Shown here piece by piece: positions 1 to 40,500 of a stretch of DNA of 64,000 nt. The stretch is taken from assembly GCF_901709675.1 (NCBI RefSeq), contig NC_051105.1:3339104-3403103 (forward strand), written 5' to 3'. This DNA is from Syngnathus acus. Taxonomy: Eukaryota; Chordata; Actinopteri; Syngnathiformes; Syngnathidae. The notes under the pieces were generated by a model that was not told the origin of the DNA, made no database searches, and worked only from the letters and a program-made list of their open reading frames with translations. A program made the translations under genes and the position numbers. Numbering within the stretch: the first letter of the stretch is position 1; each line of letters begins with the position of its first letter.

Positions 1-60
1 GACGTCAACAGTAGGCCGCGCCCACTAAGGACCAGATGCTGATGCTGCCGTCGGAGGCAG

Positions 61-72
61 TGCGCATGCGCA
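61..72. promoter_or_regulatory. NRF-1-type palindrome in the jagn1 promoter / first exon
   Basis: The sequence TGCGCATGCGCA is a perfect 12-bp palindrome matching the known NRF-1 binding consensus (YGCGCATGCGCR). It lies about 90 bp upstream of the first-exon donor of jagn1 in GC-rich sequence, a typical place for an NRF-1 site in a TATA-less housekeeping promoter. Binding is inferred from the motif alone. Confidence 0.6.
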
Positions 73-161
73 CAGTTGACGGAAGCCGGTTGATTCTTCA
101 CATCTTTTGTCCAGGTGTTGGTCTTTTTTTAGCGACGAAACAGAGCAAACTCACGCAACCG
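73..161 (+). other. jagn1: jagn1 non-coding first exon (5' UTR, approximate start)
   Basis: A good donor (CCG|GTAAGC) ends this stretch at 161. A polypyrimidine tract and acceptor (TTTCAACAG) at 358 begin the next exon, which carries the start codon. The transcription start is not determinable from sequence; the left boundary is only the edge of the NRF-1 motif. Confidence 0.4.
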
Positions 162-396
162 GTAAGCATTGTTCGCTGTAATATTTCATCTTACACCATC
201 TCAACACACTCGTATCGCTGAGAGTGTGACGTGTGTTTAAATTCTTTTTAATCCAAGTGAACCGGGTGGTTGGATTACGCTAGCGGTATTAGCTAACCAG
301 CTGTATCGCAAAACAGCAATTCAGCCTGAGTGATTTTTTTTTTTTTTCATTTCAACAGTCAATTAATAAATGTCCCTTTTGTCAGTTGACATCAAT

Positions 397-485
397 ATGA
401 CGTCACGTCTTGGCCACAAAACTGCTGCAAGCAATGGAAGTGACTTTAAATTCAGAGAGAAGGCGACTCCACACTACCAAATGAG
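397..485 (+). CDS. jagn1: jagn1 coding exon 1
   Basis: Encodes the cytosolic N-terminus (residues 1-29 plus two bases of codon 30). The donor is ATGAG|GTAAGA. The exon itself begins at 359 after an acceptor; 359-396 is 5' UTR. Confidence 0.85.
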
Positions 486-1719
486 GTAAGACACTCTCTC
501 TTTTTTTTCTTTTCTTTTTTTTAATACATGTCGATTTCCTCATATATGTAGTGTCTAAAGGACTTGTGTAAACTTGGAGCCCTCTTTGAGTCTAGTGAAT
601 GGCCACCAGTCAAGGGTGCAACCAACCTCAACTGGGATAGGCTCCAGCTATCCTAACCCACAACCCTAACAAGGACAAGAGCTAAGAAAATGAATTGGAT
701 GGCTGTAACACGGTCTTTGTCATTCAGAGAAGGGTCCCAGATTTAATTTCATTTCCACTGTCAGCTATACAGATGCCGTGTCTGCTGTGGTAGCAGTCCA
801 GCAAAGACATCTGTTGTTACACATGGTATTAGCGAAATTTTACGCCACCTAGTGGCACCACCTGTTATTTTGTTTTCCTGAGGGGGAAAAAAGAGCTGTC
901 ATTTTAAAGTGCAATGTACACTTTTGTTCAAAAGTTTTAGAACACCTTTTTTTTTTTTAACCATTAAAAAATGATAGTCATGCCGTTTTCTTTCTGGTGG
1001 TGTGTGCTTGTTTTGGCTGAGATGCAAATGTTCCTTACCGCATCAAAATATAGGTGACAATAGGGGTACAAAATGTAAAACTTAATTTTTTTTATATATA
1101 CATACATAAATAAATGAAATAAAATATTTTTTTATACATACATACATAAAAACCAACAAAAACAATTGACCAACTGTAGCAGTGCATGCTTCTCATTGAC
1201 GATTAGTACACAATATGAAAATAAGAAACCTTGACGATGCATTCTTCATGTTGCAGCGCTTCCTTGAAGTCAGAGGTTCGTCGCTTGAACGTGATTCACC
1301 TTCTGGTTTGGCTGCTGGTCGCTGCTCAAATGGTCGTCAGCCACTTAAACCTGCTGTCACATGACACCGTCGCCATGCCCTACCAGTGGGAGTACCCCTA
1401 CCTGCTCAGCATGGTCCCCCTGCTGTGCAGCAGCCTGTCCCTGCCCAAGAACAACATCAGCTACCTGGTCTTGTCCATGATCAGCGCCGGGCTGTTCTCA
1501 GTGGCGCCGCTCATCTACGGCGGCATGGAGATGTTCCCCCTGGCACAGCAGCTGTATCGCCACGGCAAAGCGTACCGCTTCATCTTTGGCTTCTCTGCGG
1601 TGACTGTGATGTATCTGCTCATGGTGGTGGCTGTGCAAGTGCACGCGTGGCAGCTGTACTACATGAAGAAGCTGCTCGACTCGTGGTTCAACGCCACACA
1701 AGAGAAGAAGAAGAAATAA
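397..1719 (+). CDS. jagn1: Jagunal homolog 1, ER membrane protein (2 coding exons)
   Basis: Coding exons are 397-485 and 1257-1719 (stop TAA), joined ATGAG|GTAAG ... TTGCAG|C. The product is 183 residues, the same length as human JAGN1. JAGN1 is a four-pass ER membrane protein needed for ER organisation and vesicular transport; in humans its loss causes severe congenital neutropenia (known for the family). Directly visible are the conserved block [20 protein letters not shown] (about residues 62-81), hydrophobic segments near residues 42-60, 77-93, 103-121 and 143-163, the conserved [16 protein letters not shown] region, and a C-terminal KKKK that fits a di-lysine ER-retrieval signal. The start at 397 was chosen because MTSR...GSDF aligns with human MASR...GSDF. 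An in-frame ATG at 370 would add nine residues in a weak context. The ancestral paralogue (a or b) cannot be assigned. Confidence 0.95.
600..704 (+). repeat. SINE tail fragment in the jagn1 intron
   Basis: The stretch has diverged copies of motifs of the fish SINE tail (ccaccagtcaagggtg, gggataggctccagc, agaaaatgaattggatgg). It matches the 3' half of the fuller copy at 62096-62424 in order and orientation. The tRNA-like head is absent. Confidence 0.6.
1257..1719 (+). CDS. jagn1: jagn1 coding exon 2 (all transmembrane segments)
   Basis: Starts after TTCATGTTGCAG and carries residues 30-183, including every hydrophobic segment and the lysine-rich tail. GC content is visibly higher than in the flanking AT-rich intron and 3' UTR. 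Confidence 0.95.
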
Positions 1720-2060
1720 TTGTTAAAAAAGAGAAATGATTTACATATACTTTATCCTTATTTATCATTATGCAGAAATAATGTGATATTTATTCTGGTA
1801 AAGTTAGTTACTCTCATCAAGGTAATACAACATTATTATCTCAACATTAATACCATTTCTAATAATTTATTCTCAAAATTTTATGACTTTACTTTTATAA
1901 TTCCTTGACTTTTGCTTTGTTTCAGTATGGCAGATCACGCCTTTCTATTCCTGTAAAATGGAAATGGTCAAATACTTCATTGTAGTCCAGCGCAATGAAA
2001 AACATTATAATAGATGTTTTTGTTTGTGTTTATATAAAAATAAAACAACCTGTTAAATTT
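1720..2060 (+). other. jagn1: jagn1 3' UTR
   Basis: AT-rich sequence after the stop codon. The first canonical AATAAA is at 2039-2044, so cleavage is expected near 2055-2065. A second AATAAA at 2466-2471 could support a longer form ending just short of the tfg promoter. Confidence 0.5.
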
Positions 2061-2532
2061 TTTAATTAAAAAACATGTAATTTTTACAAAGACATACACA
2101 CGTCAAGATTATAAAAATGTTTCTTTATCGTCGTTTGTCCAATTCTTTTCTCAAAACATTACTTTTTTGTTGCCCAACACTCCTTTTCATTCCTCTCCAA
2201 TGAAAAGTAACTGTCTCAATTTTTTTCATATGAAATTCTACAAATCTTTTTTTTTTTATTACTGAGATGAATTTGATCTGAACAAAAAATTATTACTAAC
2301 ACGCCCAGTGACCACCTACCAAATTAGCTCTATTTATGTTTAAACCTTTTTAGTATTTCTAATTATATAATTATACAACAGCTTTTTCAGTCGTTTACTA
2401 AAATTAATCAATACAATACATTTTCTGGTATAACATTGTGTTGCAATGCATGGTGAATTTGAACAAATAAAACGTTTCCTTCGATATGTTTCTGGTTTGA
2501 CGATTATTAAATGGCCCTTTATGTGAGTTTGT

Positions 2533-2542
2533 ACGCATGCGC
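2533..2542. promoter_or_regulatory. NRF-1-like site in the tfg promoter
   Basis: ACGCATGCGC matches the NRF-1 core half-sites and sits about 150 bp before the tfg first-exon donor. It parallels the palindrome in the jagn1 promoter. Function is inferred from motif and position only. Confidence 0.5.
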
Positions 2543-2549
2543 GGCGTGA

Positions 2550-2693
2550 CTGCCACGTACAGGTTGACAGCTGCAGTTGAGGCTTCCCGATGCTGCTGCC
2601 ACCCGGCTCTTGCTAAGGCCAGTAACCCGCTCTCACCTTCTTCGTTTTGGGAGCAGTTAGTGAAATACAGCGTGATCTCGTCGTCACGATCAG
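2550..2693 (+). other. tfg: tfg non-coding first exon (approximate start)
   Basis: A GC-richer stretch ends in a good donor (ATCAG|GTAAAA at 2693/2694). The next exon begins at 4288 with 31 nt of untranslated sequence before the ATG, so an upstream non-coding exon is required; this is the best candidate. The 5' boundary is a guess. Confidence 0.5.
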
Positions 2694-4126
2694 GTAAAAC
2701 ACGTTCACGGGTTTGCGAACGGGTCGTTTAATCGTCTGTGTCCAGCTTAACGTGACGTTTTTTCCGTTCATTATGTGTGTGTAGTTAGCATACATGCTAA
2801 CAAGCTAGCCGGCTAATGATGTGATCGCATTTCGGCGAGCTAACAGGTTAGCTTGCTAAAACAGGTGTTGGTATACATTGGAAGTCATCGTAGTTATCAT
2901 CGGGACTTGATCGCGTCCCGACTTGCTCACGAGAAGCGTTTGTTTCTATTTAAATGCGGAGTCATATCTGTTGAGTCCTTAACCATGTTTAATCTTTTTT
3001 TTTTCATGCTCGCTAATTTACCCGTCGATCCGTGCTTTTTTGTTTTATACTACGTTAATACGACAGTTATGTATTATTAAAGGAGTTGTCGTTGTGTCAA
3101 CGTTGGCATTGCTGCGAAAAAAGGCCTAGCAAACTTTCACCGTCACAAGTTATTAGCACTATCTGTTCTTCTGTCAGGTGACTTGGCCTGGTAAACTTAG
3201 GGCGTCTCTGTGCATGAGTGTCGTGTTGTGGATCGCCCATTACGAAATATTAACGCTAACATGCATGTTTCGAATGGTTGTCGCTGTTAGCTGCTAACGT
3301 CCGACAATGTTAGCCACAGCCCAATCCCTAGCATCCAGGCAATTGTTCATCTGGCTAGGACACAAGGCAAAGCCTCCCAGAAAATGAATGGATTGGTCAT
3401 CTTCCAGTTTATAACACTTCCTTGAACCCAGTTGTTAATATGGTTAGATTACACCGCCTCTTGTCACCGTGACTAATTATTTTTTATCAGTTTTGGGTCA
3501 AAGTCTGACTCTCTGCATTAGCATATGCAAGTCCCCCGCCAGCTCAGATGATCACGCTTGACCCTTAGACTCTTGTCTGGACTCGAGCACAAACTTAACT
3601 TGCTTAAATTGTTAAGTACAGTGATGTACTCAAAATGACCTACACAGAAGAGCACACACTTAAGCATCTCTTCCACAATTATGACCCACCACAGCAAGGC
3701 AATGCTCAGGCAATTTCAGATGAAAAGTTTCATTTTCAGGAAATGATGAACATCAAGAGTCATATTACGTGAAAGGTACTCGATAAAGAAGTCAGCAATC
3801 AACTCAACTGCGCAATAACTTGCAGGATTTCCTTGAATTCTAGCGTAATGACGTTATTATGCCAGAGTTCATGACCCCAAAATACCGTACTCTGATCTAT
3901 TTCCATTTTTTTGACTGGTGTATTGGGTAATAACCACAGGTGGGTGCCCAAAAATGAGAATCGAGAAAAGTTCCCAAATTCCCGTGTTCTTTTAACTTTC
4001 TGCATAATGCCAACGTTTTGCTTCGTCAGACCAATAGCATAATTGCCTAAATGTTTTCACAAAACAAGAAAAAAAGCAAACACAGCAAATTCAACAAACA
4101 AGAAGAATCCAGCTGCCTCTAGCTAA

Positions 4127-10584
<6,458 letters not shown>

Positions 10585-11205
10585 AAGGTGCTCGTGATTT
10601 GATCCATGACCCAACCTTTGTGATTTCAACTGTTTGGACTGGTTCACTGCTCTGACTACCCCCCCCCCCCATCATATGAATATAAAATCCAAATTTGAAA
10701 CAGGCAACTCCCCAGTGTGATGGTTACTGTTTGTACATCACTGGCCTTTTGGTGTTGTAATTATGGCCCTTCTTTTCTTTTTTTTTTGTGGGGTATTTCA
10801 TCTCGTCATCTTTTTTCTTGTTTTTGGCTTTGTTGCACTCATCCGGAAGACCAAAACAGGCTGTTAATCCTTTTTACATCATAGCGTGAACGACATCCAT
10901 ATCCTTAAGATGCCTCTTTCCCTCAGACACACTAACTGAATTCCGATGTTTTGTCTTTTTGTCGCCGCCATTTTTGTTTTAATCATGACTAGCTAAATGA
11001 AGGCATACATGTGGGATCAATCCCAGTGAAATATACAAGGTTTCCCTTACGGTCACCACGCCTTCGCGCTTTCCCTGTCCTGTCACCAGTTTTTACAGAT
11101 ATTTAAAAATCTAATGACACCTTCACGTGAGATTAGTCGTTTAGTGTATAAACTGTAACGTTGTTTTTTTTCATTAACACAATAAATGATTGAGACCCAG
11201 CTGAG
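10585..11205 (+). other. tfg: tfg 3' UTR
   Basis: Follows the stop codon, with a 10-nt C-run near 10660 and a canonical AATAAA at 11181-11186. Cleavage is expected near 11200. Confidence 0.6.
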
Positions 11206-11662
11206 TTCATATTTTCCAAAACTTGTATTGCTTTTAGAGTTCACGTATTGGGCTTTTCCTTTCCACTTTCCTCCCAAGCAGATTTGGGAATAGTGATGTA
11301 ATGCCGGTGGTATGATATTTTGTTTTCCTGTTTTAAAGCTTGTGGCGGCCTGGATGTGTTCTGACCGAGCGTGCGGTCTGGTCTCACTGCCATGTCAAAC
11401 CGTCTCGGTGAATGAGCGTTTATTAAAAACATTTTCAGTCGTGATCGAACACCCGCACGGTAGTAGCTTCCAAGCCTGAAAACGCTCTTCTTTCTTGGAT
11501 TTGACCACGTAATAGACGGAAAAATATGAGTGAATTGTTAAATATGGATACAGTTTACCCCCAGAGCTTTATTTAGTTCTAAAGCACTTTATTTCATTCA
11601 AAGGAGCTTAAAACTAGTTCTACTGGTGCCACTTATAGTGCATGTCAGTAGTTGAATACACT

Positions 11663-11712
11663 ACCAAGTCTAACTTAGTCTAAAGACTAGCTTAGACTAA
11701 GTTAGACTTGGT
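11663..11712. repeat. perfect 21-bp inverted repeat between convergent genes
   Basis: Arms 11663-11683 and 11692-11712 are exact reverse complements, separated by 8 nt. The hairpin lies between the tfg poly(A) signal (11186) and the abi3bp poly(A) signal (12233). No encoded element explains it. Confidence 0.9.
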
Positions 11713-12209
11713 CTAACTTAACTGGACTTGACTTGCTTGGTGCAAATGCTGTAATCAATGGCTCCAGACTAACTTTTTTCTACAATGGCCTCTAATCTGA
11801 AAATTTTGAGCCACGCGCTGTAAATAGTAAAAGTAGTATTTACATTTCCAATATATTACCGATTAATGGACTGACGTGTGGGTAAAATGGGCAAAATTTT
11901 GTCAGCAGCAAAAAATATTTCACAATAATTGTTAAAATAAAATTCAGCCTGATCAAACCCTGAAAACAGATAAGCCATTATTGGCCATTACCTGAACCAT
12001 AACCGAATTTTCAGTCAACAGCAAGTGGCAAAATGGTCGCACCCGGAGATGGATAAAGTCCATAGCATTATCCCTTTCTTTGATTAGCATAAATTTCTTA
12101 GCCTTTACCTTTCTTAGCATAAAAACATAAGTCTTAAAGCATTAACAGAAGACTAAAGTTGTGACCAGCTCATGCCAAATCCTTTGAAATAAGTCAGAAA
12201 CAAGTGTCA

Positions 12210-13170
12210 GTTAATATCAAAACCAGATTTATTGCTCAATAACAGTTGATATGTTGCAACACAAAAGTATTTGTAAGAAATAATTTGAAAATTATGTACA
12301 GTTTGCAAAATGTTTCAACAAATATTTCTATCGAACAGCCACATTGGAAAAAAGGTTAGTATTCAAAACTACATCATAGAAGCTGATTTCCAAACATGTT
12401 GCACTTTTTCTTTCTTCCAACAATCTTAAACTATCCCTGGTAGACAAAAAAAAAAAAAAAATCACTCCATATACATACACATATATATAAACAAAAGTAT
12501 AATACTGTGCAATCTGCAACTGCTAGCAATTCCTCAGGAACAGCAAACTGTCGGTCTCGCATGTGTCATACAAATGTACAATCATTATATGAGTGGCACT
12601 TTGTTTCTGCATAGAAATGGTGTGTGTGGGTGTGGGTGTGTAGCCATGCAAGTATATGTCCTCTGGAATGTACAAGCATGCGCTATAATCTTGTAACGAC
12701 CCCTTGATAAATAGTATCATACATTTTGGGAGCCAGCTTCCCAACAATTTTCAGAACAATGACTGTATAATTAACATTTTGACCACTCATGCATCCATTT
12801 TGACACTTTTACAACATCCACGATTTGTTTCCTGAACCCTTTCATACCTTGTAGAAACCTTAGACGCCCCCCCCATACCACCAATCTACAGTGTCTATGG
12901 CAGGGGCTGCAAGAACATTTCATCCAGCCTGCCATATAATTCTAAAAACAAATCCTCAGCGGAACATCCAACCAACAAATGCTAATAATATATAATAATA
13001 GACATTTGCTCAGTCATGTTTTTTTTTTTAATGAATTTACTATGGCCCTTAGTATCTAAATGGGTGGAAAAAGGTTCTCCACCCCTGGTTTATGGTGACA
13101 GGAAAGTCCCTTCACGTTAGACACCTTTGGTACTTGTTTTCCAGACTTTCTTCTGGACTGCCTGGAGGTG
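12210..13170 (-). other. abi3bp: abi3bp 3' UTR
   Basis: About 940 nt follow the stop codon on the minus strand. The first clear AATAAA in this direction is at 12233-12228, so the transcript should end near 12210. No coding potential was seen. Confidence 0.55.
12228..12233 (-). terminator. abi3bp poly(A) signal AATAAA
   Basis: Canonical hexamer on the minus strand, downstream of the abi3bp stop codon. Confidence 0.5.
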
Positions 13171-35324
<22,154 letters not shown>

Positions 35325-35533
35325 GACTGCGGCGCTCGGTGGTGGTGAATCTTAGGATGGATGGACCAGCGCTGGTGTCTCAAGGGTTAGATGAAGCTCT
35401 CAGGTCACGTGAGGTAGCAGCGACAGGTAACGAGTTTCTTGCTTGGATGGTCTCTGGAAGAGGCTGGACAATTTCTCTGAGCTGAGCAGGATTTGTGCAG
35501 CACACTTGTGCAGGTTCAGATGCTGCTGCACCT

Positions 35534-35539
35534 TCTATA
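35534..35539 (-). promoter_or_regulatory. possible TATA-like element of abi3bp
   Basis: The minus strand reads GGTATAGAAGG here, about 210 nt upstream of the ATG, in GA-rich sequence. No other core promoter motif stands out; weak evidence. Confidence 0.3.
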
Positions 35540-36328
35540 CCTCTCTGGTGGAGGGGAGGGGTCAGAGGGAGACAGACACACTGGCTTTCTCTCCAAAAGG
35601 AGTTGTCACCAAACTTCCCGCCCTTTTCTCTCTGCTGTTTCCCCCCCCCCCCCTCTGCTTCGTCTGGTTTGTCCACACCAATTCTGCTTTCCATCTGCAC
35701 CAGAGGTTCTCTGACACAAGTCATTGTTTTCATTCTCCTTGCCTTGTGCTTCTCTCTGGAAGTGTTCTTATGCACACTAAAAGTCACATTCAGAACACCC
35801 AAATTACAAACATCTATTTAGGCTTTGATACGCATGCTTTAGCGATAATGCCCAATAAGGTTTGTCTCGTGGATGTACGCGCAAAATGTGACATCTGAAG
35901 TTTAACCCACTATGGTAACATATAAAGCAGTCTTTCTCAAACACAGGGGGCTTAAGGGTGTTGCATTTGACTTTTGCATGCATGACAACAGAGCCTCGAA
36001 ACAAAAAAATTTTAAAAAAAGTCACACAAAAAAGGACACTTTTACCAAATTCTTCTCAATACTCTTTTGAAAACATAGTCTCTTGTTACAAGTGACTGTA
36101 ACAAGTGACAGGTTGTTACAAGGCCAGCTGCATTTTAAGTGCAAATCAGCATCTTGGGGATGAAGAACCACTCCGCAGTTGAAAATGCAAGTGTCTGGCC
36201 TCTCGGGGAATCCTCGTATCTCCAAAATCATCACTTTTCAGGGGATATTTGTTCAACCTTTAACATAGCATCGTCAACGAGAGCCAGACATTTTCATCAA
36301 TTTCGACTGGTCGGTAACTTGCTACCTT

Positions 36329-36422
36329 AATAAATAAACAACTGAACAAACAAATCAATAAATAAATAGATGATAGAGCGATAGATAAATAAATAGATAG
36401 ATAAATAAATAAATAAATAAAT
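36329..36422. repeat. (AAAT)n/(GATA)n low-complexity repeat
   Basis: Interrupted AATA and AGAT tetranucleotides. Confidence 0.9.
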
Positions 36423-37498
36423 GGCATTTGCTCCCTATGGTCATAGAATGCATTCTTAACCAACATTCCAAAAGTGAGCAAATTCCTAGACAAAGAGTGA
36501 GGTGACAATGTTCCGGCAGTAACTCAGTTTGACTTTAAGATCACTAGGTTAAAGGTTCCGATCCTGCTTTCTGAAGAAGAAACACAGACATCTGAGAGGT
36601 TGTAGAGAAATGCTCGTCAGGTCAAGGTCACAGACCTTCACCCCCGAACCCTAACTCATAATTCTCCTTTGAATACAAGATTTTACGTTTTAGCAATGCT
36701 ATTCGTTTCCACAATTTGTGTTTAAATGCTTTAATGGACATGCTCCTCTACCTTTCTGCACATCAGAAGAGGCTACAGAGCTGCAGCAGATTCACCAGGG
36801 CAGCATTAAATGTGTTTTATTTGACAAAACATCACTTGAATAGACTGCTTTCTCTGTGAAAGCTGTGAAATTCTCAATTTTTTTTTTATCTGAATGTCAG
36901 AAATGGATGAGAAACTTGGGTACTTTCTAGAAAGCTCTACCAAATACTGGTGATTTCACCAGTACAGCTGTTCTTGTGTTTGAATTGATATAAGCTTGCT
37001 ATTGCATAATGTTGTCTTTACACTTTCTATTGCGCCAATTTCCCCTCTTTTTTCTTTTTAGCGTTATAAAAGCCCTTCGAGGAACAGGTGTTGCAAGTTA
37101 GCATTCACAATAAAAGTAAATCAAATCTAACCGGTGCCAGCGAGGTATAGTGTCTTCGATGACCCAAGGTACATAATTAACACGAGTATCCACTTTTTGC
37201 GGCATTTTTTCTTTAATGGTGTGCCATGAGAATGTAAAATTGGATTTGGCTCAACGAGTTTCAGAAACACAAAATTACAGGGAGCCCAAGATATACACCA
37301 GAGATCTGTTCCTACGATGGCGACGGGACCTGAGTATGAAAAATTCAAATGAAATTAAAAGGATATACCAAGAGTACCTGGCACCACTTGTAACTGTTTA
37401 CTTCTACTTTTCTCGTCCTTCCTGCTTCTTCATCTTAAGTACGATGTATGTATTGAAGTACAGTGGTATTCACTATGCATTCTTCTTCTGCATGCCGA

Positions 37499-37522
37499 CT
37501 GTAGTAGTAGTAGTAGTAGTAA
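37499..37522. repeat. (GTA)n microsatellite
   Basis: Seven to eight GTA copies. Confidence 0.9.
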
Positions 37523-40500
37523 TCTGGAAACCTTCATAAACCAGAAACCCCAACCAGAGACGTCATACGGAACTGGTTAACCAAACAATCAAGATATCAA
37601 CGTGCACGTGTGTGCACCGGCGCGACTGCCAAACCGATTTGGAAGCATCTTTTTGATCCCCTTAAAAAGAGTCTGATCCCTGCATCGTGCTTAGGTCTCC
37701 TGGTTTGGCTGCCCGCGGTGCCGGATAAACACACGCACCCGCACACTCACAGAGTCAGCTTTTGGGAGTCCAAAATCGTTAAGGGCTACCATTATATTCC
37801 ATGGAAACATTGTCTCTCATCATGCAGTCTATAAATATATTCTTGGGTGATGCCATGGAGACTCACGTAGGTCAAATGTAGAACAAACGTGCCTTGTGAC
37901 AGCATTACATCTTGAGCTTTCCTTCAAGTGCAAACCGCACAATACATCATTGTTTACAACCAGTCGGTTTACTTTTTTTTTTTTCTGAAACGTGTTTCTA
38001 GGCGTTCCTTCCCCTTTTTGATGGTGGCCAGCCAAGATTTTCTGTTGGGCCTCAAGGACATCAAGTGTGTAGTAAGCGTGTGTGCATGGCGCACACATGT
38101 CGGATTGCACGTGCGTGTACGCGTAGTGCAGCGTCCCCGCCCTCCGTTACTTGATTATCCCACATGTCATTGCACGAGACAGGAAACCAAGGGCGCGCGC
38201 CAGCGGGGCGTGTTCCCCGAGGAAGCAGGACTTTGCAATGGAAGCACGCCTTTCATCACAACGAGAGAGCCTATTAAATGTAGTAATGGCAATAATAATA
38301 ACAGTCTGCTTCGATGATGGACGAGTGCGGCGAGTAATCAACCTGACCTGGCCCGCCTGCTGACTGGATCAGGCAGTACATGAAATCACGTTACATAACA
38401 TTCCGGACTTTTTTTCTTTTTTTTTGAATGAGATCTATGACTGCTCCTGAACTACAGTAGACAAGCACAAATTTATTTTATTTGACATCATTAATTTTTA
38501 AATATGACCCTCTGCCAATTTCTTGAGAGCAATACAAAGCTAAATGTTTTTGGACAGCACCACAAACATAAATCTTTTTTCAGCTATGTGAACGTTTTAT
38601 AATGTTTAAGCAGATGTTTTTATAATGTTGGCAGGTGTCTGTTACATCCCCTCAACATTTGGAATATTTTCAAAACAAATCAAGTAGAGAAGGCCTTTCT
38701 GACCTTCGTAGACTGAATGATAATGCTTAAAATCGTACATATGATAACAGAAAAGCAACATACTCCTCTTCAACTTAAAAACTTTAGACTCCTGAAAAGC
38801 CTGCTAAAAAGACCAGCACCGTTTTGTTGTCTTTCATGATGGTGACATCAGCAAAAGCAAAACAAAAGAGCCAAGGTTCGAACAACTGAGTCTTCAGTCA
38901 CTGGCCAACATGCTCGCTCCACCAACAGAGCCAAAGCTGACCTGGGTAGCCCTGATCTAACCTATCTAAAATGGTTCTTTTATACTATTTATACTCTAGT
39001 ATTTATTCTATACTAGCCGCAGCCACATAGATGGGTGGGGAATGGAGGGGGGGGGGGGGGGGTGAATTTGACTAGCCCACATGACAATGTGTGACTCCAA
39101 AGACTTAAATGGATTCAACAAGTATGTGTGCCAAGGTTGTCTATAGATAGAGAAAGCCAAGTAGAATCAAAACAAGGACACAGCAATATATCGGCCTAGC
39201 TCACGTCACCACTCTAATTAATTATATGTGCCAATGAGGCCGAGTCTAACATTCCTCAGAAAAAGTAAAGGTAAAGAATATTTGGCTTTCGGATTAAATT
39301 TCAAGATGATCCTAAAATAACGGTAATTTAATTTGACCTTCTCAAAGTTTTGAATGCATGTCCAACTGTTTAATTTTCCAACACTTTTTATTCAACTAGC
39401 TGTTAACTAGTAAATGAACGGTAAAAATCAAAATGGATGTTTGATCCATGGATATCAACAGCTTTAGAACAAAGTTCAAAATAGGAACCGGAATTCCGAA
39501 TAAAATAAATCTAAAAGGATACCCACGGGATACTTACCAGACCTAAATCATCCGCTCTGTTCGTTTCATTTCACAACAATGGCTAAGCCAGTAAAATGTC
39601 ATGTTTCCAGTAAACTAATCCATGTCATCAAAGTATTGTGTTAACATTTCAGATGGAAATGGAAACAAATTTATATTTTCATTGCAAACCTAGCCACCAG
39701 ATTTTATGATTCTGGGAAAACCCATTACAGTCAATCCACATTAGATCCGCTGTCTGAGATTGTCAGTATTTGGTTTATTTAAACAACAGAAGGACAATCA
39801 GTTTGCTTTGAGACTTTGCTTTACTTCAGGAAGGAAGTTATGTAGTCCAAAGTGAAAGTATGTTTTTGAAGGATAGTTTTGGCAGCCTTTGGAGATGCAT
39901 GTCAAAACAGCAATGTTGTTTAGCTACTCAACAGTTTGCACTCTGGTTAACAAGCAAATTTTAAAAGCCCAAATCGTCATAAGCAAACATACTTCGAGGA
40001 ATAGCCACGCTAAACTTTCCTTTGCATCTTGCCTTTACTTGTAAACTTGTCTCTTCTTTCCACACGGTTCTTTTTCTATCCTCTCGGCTATTACCTGATT
40101 CCAGAAAGAGGCCCTCCGAGCTCGCTGTGTGGAATTCTGTCTGGTTTGTATCAACATGCAGAACAATCGACCTATACGATGCTCCCTCTCAAGCGCTGGA
40201 TCCAGTCGTAAGTATGCCTCCAACTCAGATAGTTTTGATTACCGTGTGTTGCGGTTCACTCATCACTGTCTTTCACTGTTATGTTTACGCAACTCCTTTT
40301 AATTCTCAGTTGGACGGATTGGGAATAAAAACAAATCCAGAGTTCATGTAAAAGTTTAGATGCTTCCTGATTATTTCTTGTCACGGCCTGAGTTAAAAGC
40401 CTACTTTACTGAGTCCACATACCGCACGAGGGACTGAATTTGGCATCTGGTTCCGTGTTGTTATTGTCAGGGTTGTCATACTTGAGGAATAACATTTGCT

